A stretch of 58,741 nt of DNA from GCA-2786165 sp964625775 (lineage in GTDB: Bacteria > Pseudomonadota > Gammaproteobacteria > Legionellales > Legionellaceae), in assembly GCA_964625775.1 (NCBI GenBank), contig CAZVEH010000008.1:1-58741 (forward strand), in the 5' to 3' direction. Of this stretch, positions 34,654 to 45,300 are shown piece by piece. Numbering within the stretch: the first letter of the stretch is position 1; every line of letters begins with the position of its first letter. Made by a program: the position numbers and the translations under genes. The notes beneath the pieces are model-generated. The model was not told where the DNA came from. It made no database searches and saw only the letters and a list, made by a program, of their open reading frames with translations.

Positions 34654-35409
34654 TTACCTTGCTTTATTATTCAGATGCAATATGCCAGAAAGCATGCTTA
34701 GCAAAAGCTCTTGATGAGTATTAATGTAAAAATGCCCGCCTGGAAACATCTGAGTGGAAAAAGATGCATGGGTGTGTTTACGCCAGCCTTCAACATTTTC
34801 ATCAGTGGTCTCAGGATCTTCAAGGCTGCCAAACGCAAAGATTGGACAGTGCAATCCTTCTGACTCTTGATAGACATATGTTTCGATTAAGCCTATATCT
34901 GCCCTTAAAATCGGTAACAATAATGCCATAAATTGTTTATCATTTAAAAATATTTCAGGAATCGCATTGTAACGAGTCGACAACTGCTCTATAAGTTCAT
35001 CATCTGGTAATGCACACAGTTTATGTTCTTCTTCTGAAACATGAGGGGCTCTAGATCCGGAAACAAATAAATATCTAGTGTTAAAACCTTTTCTTTCGAG
35101 TGCTTTTACTAATTCATAGCCGATAAAAGCCCCCATACTGTGGGCAAAAAACGCAAATGGTTTGTCTAAATAGGGAATAGTTGCATTCACCAAATGATCC
35201 AAAAGAACATCAAAATTGTCAATCAATGCTTCTTTAATTCGGGATTCTCGCCCCGGAAAAGCGTATGCTACAACTTCTACATGCTCAGGAAGTAATTTTG
35301 GCCACGATTGAAAAGTTGACGGCCCCCCTCCTGCAAAGGGTAAACAAAACAAGCGTAAGCTGGCTTTTGGGTTAGACCGTGGAAATTTAAGCCAAGGATT
35401 CGCTGACAT
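34654..35409 (-). CDS. Type II thioesterase (second copy)
   Basis: The 251-residue protein starts MSANPWLKFPRSNPKASLRLF and has LFCLPFAGGGPSTFQSWP, FPGRESR, nucleophile serine 91 in FFAHSMGAFIGYEL (an alanine replaces the usual first glycine of GHSMG) and the histidine in FPGGHFYI. The ATG at 35409 lies within the last codons of PKS3 (GGAG upstream); a TTG at 35424 is the alternative. No PKS in the cluster carries its own terminal thioesterase, so this enzyme is the best candidate for product release, as the stand-alone AnaA is in anatoxin synthesis. The other copy may do editing. Confidence 0.92.
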   Translation of the reverse strand: MSANPWLKFPRSNPKASLRLFCLPFAGGGPSTFQSWPKLLPEHVEVVAYAFPGRESRIKEALIDNFDVLLDHLVNATIPYLDKPFAFFAHSMGAFIGYELVKALERKGFNTRYLFVSGSRAPHVSEEEHKLCALPDDELIEQLSTRYNAIPEIFLNDKQFMALLLPILRADIGLIETYVYQESEGLHCPIFAFGSLEDPETTDENVEGWRKHTHASFSTQMFPGGHFYINTHQELLLSMLSGILHLNNKAR

Positions 35410-37675
35410 ACTCAACTTCTCCAATTTTCAGCAACAAATAGTCCACCAACTCCCCAATCGTAGGATGTGTGAACAGTATGGTTGACGGCAAATTAATATC
35501 CAACACTAGTTGTAAATGTAATCTGAGCTCGACCATTGCCAGAGAATTCATCTCCATATCAAAAAAACTGTCTGACAGTTCCCACTGTTTCACTTCACTG
35601 CTTGGCAATTGTTCATAAATATAATCAATTAAAGAGGCTCTACGCTCATTCTTATCAAGCAATTGTAATTGCTGATACAATTGCTTTGCTGATGTTAACT
35701 CAGTAAATACTTGCTCTGATAGATACATTTTTTCTTCTATTATTGAGCTTTCGGTATGAATAATATGATGGTTTGGATGTGCTTGATAACTTGGGTGAAT
35801 ATCAATCCAGTGATCCTTTCTTTGCCACGCATACGTTGGCAAATTGACAAGTTGATGCTGATAATTTTTATGCAACTCTTTCCAATCAACATTGGCTCCA
35901 TCAACATAATTTTGTGCCAATAAAGCCAAATTATCTTCGGAGTTTTGCAGCGCGATAGTCACACTACTTGTCTGATAATGATGTGATTTTTGAGCATTAC
36001 AAAAAATAAAGCCATTCTTTTGACTAGACAAAAATAATTGTAGCTTGTCGCAAAAATCAGGCAAGGAGGATGCAATAATTGCCAATCGATGGACATGATG
36101 CGTGCGACGACAGGTTGAAGTATAGGCAATATCACAAAGCTCAAGGAATAGATGTCCTTCTAAATAAGACAAATAACATGTCACCAGCTCTTTCAGCGCT
36201 ACCTCTGATTGTGCACTCAAGGTAATTATTTGTGAGGTATTTTGCAGAGTATGCTCCATCTTTCTTACGGTTTTTTCAGGAGCTTCCGATATCACTGCAT
36301 GAACATTAACTCCTTCAAAACCAAATGAGCTAAGCCCAGCTATACGTTTTTTATCTGATTTTTTCCAAGACATTTTCTCGGTGACAATCTTGACATCTAT
36401 GTCATCCCAGGCAATATGCGGGCTAGGAGTAGAAAAATGTAAGTGTTTGGGTAACTCTTCATTTTGTAAAGATAAAACAACTTTTATTAATCCAGCTACT
36501 CCGGCTGAACCCTCAAGATGACCGATATTGGTTTTAGCTGATCCAACCAATAAAGGTACTGAGCGGTCACGGAATACTTTGCCTATTGCATTCATTTCAA
36601 TCGGATCTCCCAGAGAAGTTCCCGTGCCATGAGCCTCAAGGTAATCGACTTCATTTGGTTGAATTTGTGCATCTGCCAGTGCACGACGAATTACCATTTG
36701 TTGCACAGAACCATTGGGAACGGTTAAACCCCCGGTGCGTCCACCATGCCCCATGGCAACCCCTTGAATAACTGCGGCAATATCATCATTTGCTTTCAGC
36801 GCATCAGACAAACGTTTTAAAATAATCACTCCACATCCTTCGCCACGAGCATATCCATCTGCATCTGCTGCAAAAGTTTTGCATCGTGTGTCAGGAGATA
36901 ATATCCGGGAACGACAAAGGTTAACCCAGTATTCTGGAGAAAGATAACGCTGCACCCCCCCTACAATAGCCATATCACACTCACCGCGGCGTAAACTGTT
37001 CACTGCAAGATAAGTACTCGTTAATGATGAAGCGCAGCCCGTGTCCACCGCCATGCATGGGCCGTGCACATCGAGTAAAAATGAAACTCGACCCGCGGCA
37101 GGACTATAAGCATTGCCCGAACCAAAATAAACATCTGTCTCACGAGGATCTTGTTTGACCAACTGCCAAACATAATCATTTGAACAAATACCGGTGAACA
37201 CTCCCGTCATACTGCCTGATAACTCTTCAGGTACAATTCCTGCATTCTCTAACGCTTCCCAAGTCACTTCCAGTAATAGGCGATGTTGTGGATCGATTGA
37301 TGCCGCTTCTATCGCAGATATTCCAAAAAAATCAGCATCAAAAGCCGCAGGTGACTGTTGTAAAAAACCAGCTTTACGCGTATATATTTTACCTACGGCC
37401 TCAGGATTTGAATCATAAAGCGAATTCAAATATGCGTGAAACTCGGGGGGGTCTTGTATTGCATCGACGCTGTTTGCCAGCAACTCCCAATACGCTTCTA
37501 GATTATCTGCTAATGGAAAACGGCAGCCCATTCCAATGATGGCAATAGGTTCATGCTCACGTTGCTTTAAGCTCTCAAGTTCTGAGCGCATACTTGCTAT
37601 TTTTTCTGAAGCCTTTGTAATCAGCTCAGCGTATCGTTTTTCAATATCTGTTTGTGTATGTATTGTATTATTCAT
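35387..37675 (-). CDS. Polyketide synthase module 3, KS-ACP without AT
   Basis: The protein has 762 residues. An N-terminal coiled-coil docking segment (~8-40) precedes the ketosynthase (43-~470) with active-site cysteine 214 in DTGCASSL (the usual form is DTACSSS) and histidines in EAHGTGTSLGDP and NIGHLEGSAG. Where the acyltransferase should be, only its two linkers remain, ending LPTYAWQRKDHWIDI. The carrier domain (~690-755) has its serine in MEMNSLAMVEL. There is no reductive domain, so the beta-keto group should stay. The ribosome binding site GGGAG lies in the last codons of PKS2. Malonate must be loaded in trans. Confidence 0.92.
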   Translation of the reverse strand: MNNTIHTQTDIEKRYAELITKASEKIASMRSELESLKQREHEPIAIIGMGCRFPLADNLEAYWELLANSVDAIQDPPEFHAYLNSLYDSNPEAVGKIYTRKAGFLQQSPAAFDADFFGISAIEAASIDPQHRLLLEVTWEALENAGIVPEELSGSMTGVFTGICSNDYVWQLVKQDPRETDVYFGSGNAYSPAAGRVSFLLDVHGPCMAVDTGCASSLTSTYLAVNSLRRGECDMAIVGGVQRYLSPEYWVNLCRSRILSPDTRCKTFAADADGYARGEGCGVIILKRLSDALKANDDIAAVIQGVAMGHGGRTGGLTVPNGSVQQMVIRRALADAQIQPNEVDYLEAHGTGTSLGDPIEMNAIGKVFRDRSVPLLVGSAKTNIGHLEGSAGVAGLIKVVLSLQNEELPKHLHFSTPSPHIAWDDIDVKIVTEKMSWKKSDKKRIAGLSSFGFEGVNVHAVISEAPEKTVRKMEHTLQNTSQIITLSAQSEVALKELVTCYLSYLEGHLFLELCDIAYTSTCRRTHHVHRLAIIASSLPDFCDKLQLFLSSQKNGFIFCNAQKSHHYQTSSVTIALQNSEDNLALLAQNYVDGANVDWKELHKNYQHQLVNLPTYAWQRKDHWIDIHPSYQAHPNHHIIHTESSIIEEKMYLSEQVFTELTSAKQLYQQLQLLDKNERRASLIDYIYEQLPSSEVKQWELSDSFFDMEMNSLAMVELRLHLQLVLDINLPSTILFTHPTIGELVDYLLLKIGEVEYVSESLA

Positions 37676-37679
37676 TTAG

Positions 37680-40600
37680 TTACTCCCATGATATACCAAG
37701 CTCTTCGGCCAATGCTTGTGCCGCATTTTGAGAGCGCTTACTATCTGTTGCCGTGGTGTCTTGTGATTGATCTTGTGTTGCTGGAGATGAGGCGGAAAAT
37801 ACGCCATCGTTATGCTCCTCATCATTTAAAACTTCTGCGAGCAGATAATCCACCAGCTTCTTAATAGTCGGGTAGTCAAATACCAGCGTTGAGGGTAAAC
37901 GACAACCCAAATCATGTTGTAAATTATTTCTAAACTCCATCGATGTTAAAGAATTAATACCTAAATCAAAAAAACCCTGTGTTATACGGAATGATTGACC
38001 AGCGTCGTAGCCTAAGATATGACAGACTTGATCCTCAATATAACGGATCAATAATTTTCTCCGCGGCTCTCCTTGTGCACTGTTTAATTGATGAATGATG
38101 TTTGCTGCTTTAACGTTTTTATGCGCAGATGCCGGTTTTAGATATTCAAAAAAAGTGCTTTCATCTGGGTATTTCGACCATTCCATATCGATGACGCCCA
38201 TTTGATTGGTCTGAAGATTGAGCAGGTGTCCAAAGATATCGACACCTTGCTCAGGGGTAATCATCCCCATACCAATAGCATCCCAGTGGTGACGTAAATG
38301 ATCATTTGCCGCCATGCCAGGGCTATTCCAGGGTCCCCAATTAATACTTAAAGCAGGTAGTCCTTTTGCATGACGATAATGACAAAAAGCATCCATAAAC
38401 GCATTGGCTGCCGCATAATTTGCCTGCCCGATTGCGCCAATAACCGACGTCATGGAAGAAAAGCACACGAAAAAATCCAAAGGTATGCTCTGAGTTAATT
38501 GATGTAAATTCCATGTCCCCTGAATTTTTGGTGCCATGACAGTTTTAAAACGTTGCGCGGATTGTTCCATCATCATGCCATCATCTAGTACACCCGCGGT
38601 ATGGATGATCCCACGTAATGACCCATTTATTCGTGCACTTAAGTCTGATAATGATCCTATTTCGGATATATCCCCCGCAACAACTGTCACTGTGACGTTT
38701 CTATCTTCTAAACGCTTGATTTCCGCCTGTGCTTCAGGTGTCGCAGCGCCTGTTCGGCTTATCAAGAGCAAATGACGGGCACCCAGGCCTACTAAATGAT
38801 GCGCTATTTGTAGTCCCAACCCACCTAGTCCTCCTGTAATTAAATAACTTGCATTCGAGTCAATCTTAAGCAACGTTTTTTTCTCAGTGACTAAGGCGTG
38901 TTTTAACCGCGCTACATAGCGCTCAGATCTGCGCAAAACCACTTGCTGCTCACGTTCTGCGAGTACGATTTCTTGCACTAAATTTTGCACATGATGCAAA
39001 ACAGATTCATCAATATCAACTAATAAAGGTTTGAGTTCGGCATGCTCTAAAGTAAGCACACGCCCAAATCCCCATAAGGTTGCTTGTTCAATTTCTTGCT
39101 GAGTTGTCATCACCGCTTGTGCTTGTCGAGTGACGATGGATAAGCGTGGCGGATGTTTTTTATAGGTTTTCACCAAAGCTTGAACCAGGTGCAACAAACC
39201 TGTGGTTAACTCGGTACTTGCCGTTAAGGTAGTCTCATTCGGGTTAAATGTCTTGTCTAATCCCCAGAAATGTACAATGTGTTGGTACGTTGTGCCAGCC
39301 AATACGTGTTGAAAATCATCTTGTTGTGCACCATTAATTTGATAGTGACCATCTTGTAATTGTTTAAACGTTTCTCCGACAGTAACTACGGTACAGCGTT
39401 GGGTGTGAGCCGTTAAGAATGCAACAACCTTGGTACTCAAACCCGTTTGATCTGCAAAAATTAGCCAATTCTTAGGCTCATGTAAAGCAGACACAAGGGT
39501 ATTATCTTTGTGAGTAAGTTGTCTTGGTTGCCACACGGTCTCATAGTACCATTGGCTAGCCACTTGTGATAAAAACGCATTACGGCCAGCTCGATGTGTT
39601 TGCAAGTTTAACATTTCTCCCACTACTACGCCTTGCTCATTGATCAGATATAAATCAAACGAGGTGAGTAACCCGGCTTCTTGATGATCATTAGTTAAAC
39701 GTGCGTAGCACCAAAGTTTTGTTTGTGGGCGTTGTGCGATCAGTAAATGTTCTAGTCGTAAAACATAATAAAGCTTTTCATCATCATTTTTTATCTGTAA
39801 GGCAGCTGCTAACAATTGAAAGCAACCATCTGTGATCAGCGGGTTACAATAATAGTGGCTGGCTCCTGCGATTGTCTCAGGTAGCTCGATCCATGCTAGG
39901 ACATCGCCTGAATCCGGATCATGCCATAACATGTTAAGTACTTTAAAAGCAGGGCCATAATTTACCCCCATTGAGGCAAATAATTGATAATACTCGCGGG
40001 TATCAATAGGCTGATGAACTTTCTTTTTGAGTGCACTCAAATCGAATTGCGTTACTGAGGGCTGTCTTTGCTGAGGAGGTGCAATTTGGCCTTGCATATG
40101 CTCTATCCAGCTATCCTCTCTATCATGACTCAAACTCATGATTTTAAAACTGTAACCCTGGTCGTTTGGAGTCAAGATCACTTGCACTAAACTTGCCTGA
40201 TGCTCTTTAGACAAAATCAGCATCTGTTTAATCATCAGCTCTTGTAAAACTAAAGGCGTTTCATACTGAAACTGTTTGAGGTGGAAACGCTCTACTGCCG
40301 CCGCCAGCGCCATTTCGACATATCCTGCGCCCAGAAAAATTGCTTTGTCATAAATATCGTGCTGACTCAAATAGGGCAAATCATCGATACTAATCATGCT
40401 CTCAAAAACAATTTGTCCGTTTGTAATAGTAGAGCTATTGAGGCGTTTTTGTAGCAACGGATGCACAAACGCCGCTGCTGAGGTTGAAGCTGAATGATTA
40501 TTCATGATATCAATCCAATAAGATGTTTTTTGCCAAGGATAAGTCGGTAATGCAATAGGGTTATAGTGTTGATTGGCAAAGTCATGTTCCCAGGGAATTT

Positions 40601-42314
40601 TTTCCCCAGCAATATAAGCATGTGCTATCTTATCAAGCTGTTTATCCCAATCATTGTCAAAATGAAGAGGGGTTTTAGCAAGCTCAGGTTCCTCCAAGCT
40701 TCGGTACATACCACGAACGTTTTTCCTTGCTTGATAAGCCATTAGTTTTTCTTTGATTTCTGATATTGACGTAGCAGTGAGTGCTAAACGCTCTTTAAAA
40801 TGAGTGCGTCGCAGATTAGTCGTTAAACACACATCTGCTAGCGCTAAATTCGGATACAGGGTTAAAAAATGCAAGTATTGCGTTACTTGCGCATCCAATG
40901 CGCTAGGTGTTTTGGCACTAAGTGTGAACAGATACGTAGTGTAATGCTTAGTATAATCCTTATGAGGTTCCGCGAAAGGCGCTTCAGTAACAATGAGATG
41001 GGCATTGGTCCCACTAAATCCAAACGCACTAATTCCTGCAATCCGCTCTTTTTTAGAACGTGGCCAAGGCGTTTTTTGAGTGCAAACACTGATCGGGAGC
41101 TGCTTCCAAGGGATGTGCGGGTTAGGCTGGTTAAAATGTAAGTTTGCCGGAATTTTTTCTTGCTGCAAGGCAAGCACGACTTTGATTAAAGATGCCATAC
41201 CCGCTGCCGCTTCTGCATGACCAATATTGGTCTTTACTGAACCAATGAGTAAGGGTGTGTCTCGCTCAGAAAAAACCTGTCCCAATGCATTGACCTCAAT
41301 CGGATCACCAAGCGAAGTACCTGTTCCATGCGCTTCAATATAGTTGATATCTTTCGACTGTAAATTTGCATTACGAAGTGCCTGTTGAATCACGGCCTCC
41401 TGAGCAGGCCCATTAGGTATGGTTAAGCCCCCACTGGCTCCATCTTGATTCACTGCAGAACCTTTAATTAAGGCAAGAATACTATCGCCATCTCTTACTG
41501 CATCACTGTAACGCTTCAAAACAACTACCCCACATCCTTCGCTTCGAACATAACCATTGGCATCTGCATCAAATGTTTTACAGCGTGAATCGGGCGATAG
41601 CATGCCTGCTCTTGAAAAAGCTATGGTTAAATTCGGATCAGCAATAACACTCACACCACCGACCAATGCCATCGTCATTTCTTGATTACGTAAGCCATTA
41701 ATCGCTTGATGAATAGCAACCAATGATGAAGAACAAGCGGTATCAATAACCATACTGGGTCCTTGAGCACCTAAAAAATAAGAGATACGACCCGCCGCAG
41801 GGCTAGCTAAGGTACCTGTACCCAAATTTGCATCGATACTTGAACCACTTCTTTGAATGCGATAGGCATAATCAAAACTACTGATAGCAACAAAGACGCC
41901 AGTCTTACTTCGCGATAATGTTTCCAAAGGTTGATGAGCATTTTCAAGAGCTTCAACGGTCACTTCCAAAAGAAGACGCTGTTGCGGATCAAGCATTTGT
42001 GCTTCTTTAGGTGACATATCAAAAAACTGTGCGTCAAATTGATCAACTTGATCTAGAAATCCACCTGCATTGGTGTGTATTTTTTCATCACTATAATTTT
42101 CAATGTTCCACCGGTTTTCGGGCACATCAGAGATGGCATCTGCACTATTCTGGAGTAACTCCCAAAAACCACCTAAATCCTTTGCTCCAGGGAATCTACA
42201 GCTCATGCCTATGATTGCAATAGGCTCTTCTTTAGTTTTTTTCACTGCGTCGAGCTTTTGTTGTGCAGTATCCAACGCTTTGAGTATTTCCATCATCCTA
42301 TTTTTATCATACAT
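37680..42314 (-). CDS. Polyketide synthase module 2, KS-DH-KR-ACP without AT
   Basis: The protein has 1544 residues from this start. An N-terminal docking helix (MMEILKALDTAQQKLDAVK) is followed by the ketosynthase (~30-440) with cysteine 194 in DTACSSSLVA, EAHGTGTSLGDP and NIGHAEAAAG. A shortened linker (~450-610) ends LPTYPWQKTSYWID, and the acyltransferase core is absent. The dehydratase starts at HPLLQKRL; its histidine motif reads QHDIYDKAIFLGAGY (proline replaced by leucine), with the second aspartate in LITDGCFQL. The ketoreductase has TGGLGGLGLQ, HTAGVLDDG and catalytic GQANYAAAN. The ACP serine is in DLGINSLTSMEF. Expected output: reduced and dehydrated (alkene). The ATG at 42314 follows the PKS1 stop by one base. 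Confidence 0.93.
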   Translation of the reverse strand: MYDKNRMMEILKALDTAQQKLDAVKKTKEEPIAIIGMSCRFPGAKDLGGFWELLQNSADAISDVPENRWNIENYSDEKIHTNAGGFLDQVDQFDAQFFDMSPKEAQMLDPQQRLLLEVTVEALENAHQPLETLSRSKTGVFVAISSFDYAYRIQRSGSSIDANLGTGTLASPAAGRISYFLGAQGPSMVIDTACSSSLVAIHQAINGLRNQEMTMALVGGVSVIADPNLTIAFSRAGMLSPDSRCKTFDADANGYVRSEGCGVVVLKRYSDAVRDGDSILALIKGSAVNQDGASGGLTIPNGPAQEAVIQQALRNANLQSKDINYIEAHGTGTSLGDPIEVNALGQVFSERDTPLLIGSVKTNIGHAEAAAGMASLIKVVLALQQEKIPANLHFNQPNPHIPWKQLPISVCTQKTPWPRSKKERIAGISAFGFSGTNAHLIVTEAPFAEPHKDYTKHYTTYLFTLSAKTPSALDAQVTQYLHFLTLYPNLALADVCLTTNLRRTHFKERLALTATSISEIKEKLMAYQARKNVRGMYRSLEEPELAKTPLHFDNDWDKQLDKIAHAYIAGEKIPWEHDFANQHYNPIALPTYPWQKTSYWIDIMNNHSASTSAAAFVHPLLQKRLNSSTITNGQIVFESMISIDDLPYLSQHDIYDKAIFLGAGYVEMALAAAVERFHLKQFQYETPLVLQELMIKQMLILSKEHQASLVQVILTPNDQGYSFKIMSLSHDREDSWIEHMQGQIAPPQQRQPSVTQFDLSALKKKVHQPIDTREYYQLFASMGVNYGPAFKVLNMLWHDPDSGDVLAWIELPETIAGASHYYCNPLITDGCFQLLAAALQIKNDDEKLYYVLRLEHLLIAQRPQTKLWCYARLTNDHQEAGLLTSFDLYLINEQGVVVGEMLNLQTHRAGRNAFLSQVASQWYYETVWQPRQLTHKDNTLVSALHEPKNWLIFADQTGLSTKVVAFLTAHTQRCTVVTVGETFKQLQDGHYQINGAQQDDFQHVLAGTTYQHIVHFWGLDKTFNPNETTLTASTELTTGLLHLVQALVKTYKKHPPRLSIVTRQAQAVMTTQQEIEQATLWGFGRVLTLEHAELKPLLVDIDESVLHHVQNLVQEIVLAEREQQVVLRRSERYVARLKHALVTEKKTLLKIDSNASYLITGGLGGLGLQIAHHLVGLGARHLLLISRTGAATPEAQAEIKRLEDRNVTVTVVAGDISEIGSLSDLSARINGSLRGIIHTAGVLDDGMMMEQSAQRFKTVMAPKIQGTWNLHQLTQSIPLDFFVCFSSMTSVIGAIGQANYAAANAFMDAFCHYRHAKGLPALSINWGPWNSPGMAANDHLRHHWDAIGMGMITPEQGVDIFGHLLNLQTNQMGVIDMEWSKYPDESTFFEYLKPASAHKNVKAANIIHQLNSAQGEPRRKLLIRYIEDQVCHILGYDAGQSFRITQGFFDLGINSLTSMEFRNNLQHDLGCRLPSTLVFDYPTIKKLVDYLLAEVLNDEEHNDGVFSASSPATQDQSQDTTATDSKRSQNAAQALAEELGISWE

Positions 42315-42315
42315 A

Positions 42316-45300
42316 CTAACCGTCCATAAGAGCTTTATTAAGCGCATCAAGTTTTTGCATCAACAAATTATCAATCTCCATTTCTGGCACATTGATATCA
42401 AAAACAGTCTCATCAATATTTGTAGTCTGTGTTTCATTGAATGAAAATTTTAGAATTGAAATATTTTCTTCCAAATACTGTATCAGCCCCCCTACAGTAG
42501 GATAATCAAACAACAACGTTGAGCGTAACGATTGTTTAAAATGGCCCTCTAGAATATTTTTTATTTCAACCGCCATTAACGAATCAAGTCCCAAGTCAAA
42601 CAAAGATTTACTTTCCTCTATTCTTGTATTGACTGCGACTCCGATCACTTTTCTAATGACCGCTCGCAAGTGTTCAATTAATACAGTTCGACGTTCTGCT
42701 GGCGATACACTACCCAGTTCATCAAGCCAACTTATTTCTTCTTGGATGGGTTGTTTCTTTACATACATATGTTCAAAAACAGGATTTACATAACGTAATC
42801 TTTCGGTATATCTAGTCCAATCCATAGGAAATACACCGATCTGCCCCTGTTGTTGATTTTTAATTAAGTTTGCCAATATGTCTAAGCCCTCTTCGAGCGG
42901 AATCATTTTATAGCCCTGCATTTGCAATCGTTCCGCAAGGGGTGCGGCCATACCCACATCAGCCCATGGACCCCAATTTATAGTTAAACACGGCAATCCT
43001 TGGGAAATACGATAATGAGAAATGCTATCCATAAATGCATTCGCGGCAGCGTAGTTACTTTGTCCCGAAGATCCTAATAAAGAAGCAATTGAAGAAAAAC
43101 ATACAAAAAAATCTAACGGCAATGCGCTTGTTAATTCGCTGAGATTCCATGTTCCCTGCACTTTAGGCAACATAACATTTTCAAAGCTTTGACTGGTTTG
43201 CTGCAGAAATAAACCATCTTGGATCACGCCTGCAGCATGAATAATACCACGTACATGAGCATATTCTGTTAATAGTTGCTTAACTGCAGCGCGATCAGCG
43301 ATATCAAGTTGAGCAATACTAACAGTGACTCCCTCTTTTTTCAGTCGATCAATAATCTGCATGGCGCTTGCATTTGGTTGATTTCTTCCTACCAGGATTA
43401 TATGCCGAGCGCCATGCTGTGCAAGCCATTCGGCTATGCAAGGACCAAGCCCACCAAAGCCTCCTGTCACCATATAACTTCCCTCTGGTCTGGTGAGCGA
43501 GGACTCCGCACGGCGAAAACATAAAGCTACCTTACCGATATGTTTTGCCTGTTGCATATAACGAAAAGCATTAACAACCTCTTGTATTGCAAACTCATGG
43601 ACCGGCAAAGGCTTTAATCTTTCCTGATTAAACATATCCATCATTTCTGTCAATAAAGGCGCAATGTCTTGTAATGGCATCGTACCCAAATCGAATAGAT
43701 GATACGAAGCATCTGCACGAACTTCACGAAACCTAGTTTCATCCCAAATGGAAAGCTTACCAATTTCAATAAAACGTCCGTTTTGAGCTAACACGCTGAC
43801 ACTTTTATCAATAAACTCACCATTTAAACTATTGAAAACAACATTAACACCTTTGCCATGAGTATCTATTTGAATTTGCTGAGCAAACTCAAGGTTACGT
43901 GAGCTATAAACATGGCGAATCCCTAAAGATCGTAAGAACGCCCATTTAGAAGGATGCGCAGTAGCGAAAATTTCTGCGCCAAGGTGTTGCGCGTATTGTA
44001 CCGCTGCTTGACCGACTCCACCGGCGGCATTATGGATGAGAATGCTGTCTCCTCGATTTAGGCGGGCACATTTAATCAGTCCAACATACGCCGTTAAAAA
44101 AGCCACAGGTAACGTCGCAGCCTCTGAAAAACTGATGGTTGATGGCTTTAATAAAACTTGCTGCTGATTAAGATTCACCACACTAGACATAGTATTGGCA
44201 GCATACCCTATTACGGCATCCCCCACCTTAAATCGATGCACATTGTTTCCAACATCTTTAACAATACCAGCACATTCATAACCAAAAGATATATCAGTGG
44301 CTTGTTGGTAACTAAATTGCTGATCCTCCAATGCGCGCATCATACCTAACGCACGCAACACGTCTCGAAAATTCAATCCACTAGCATAAACCTCTATTTT
44401 TACTTCATCTGCATGTAACGGTTGTGAAACAAAAGGGGTCAGACTCAATTGATCTAACATACCATAATCAGCTAATTTAACCGTAATAGGCTGATACTGC
44501 GTATTGACTTGATACGTGCATGAAAATGGCATCAATCTTGCTACATACCGCTCACCTTCACGATACGTAATTTGTCTTTCTGTATTGTCGACTGCAAGTA
44601 AATCCTGTAGCACATATTGTGCATTCTCGACTATCGTTTCCTGTGCTGACAAATCTATACACACTGTAGAAAATTCGGGGTGTTCCAACATCAGTGTTCT
44701 AGCTAAACCCCAGATAGTGGCTTGCCAAATAGCAGTGTTTTCTTCATGGGTGTGCGAGGACTTGACCACGGACTGCGTACCCTTTGTTATAATCCACAGG
44801 CGAGGGGTTAATTTTGCCTTTCGTAATGCTTGAATCAAAACAAGTAGTGCAATATTGTTGTCGTGCTCAGCCGGTTGATCTTTATTGAGAGTCCATAAAT
44901 AAATTACATCATGATAGGGTTGTTTGGATAAAACATCTTGCCAAATCACCGGATCGCTACTTTGATATTCTGTGGTACATGCCCATGTTATTGAGGTGTT
45001 TGCTGTTTCCAATAGTTTCGCTAATTGCTCTGCGAAACCGATATTATCAGCTAGAAGCAACCATGATCTAGGCTTAGTAGGCATAGTTTGTAACACAGCT
45101 GGTTTGGCTTTTTGCCATTCTAATTGGTACAACCAATCCTTATTGGTTTTTTTGTCTTGAATAGCTTGCACACGCGTTTTTTTCAATTTACAACCCAATA
45201 AAACTGCTAATACTTGTCCATCATATGAAAGAATCTTCAAATCAGCATAAATAAGTTCCTGACCAATTTCAGAATGAAATTTGACATAACTGTATACTTC

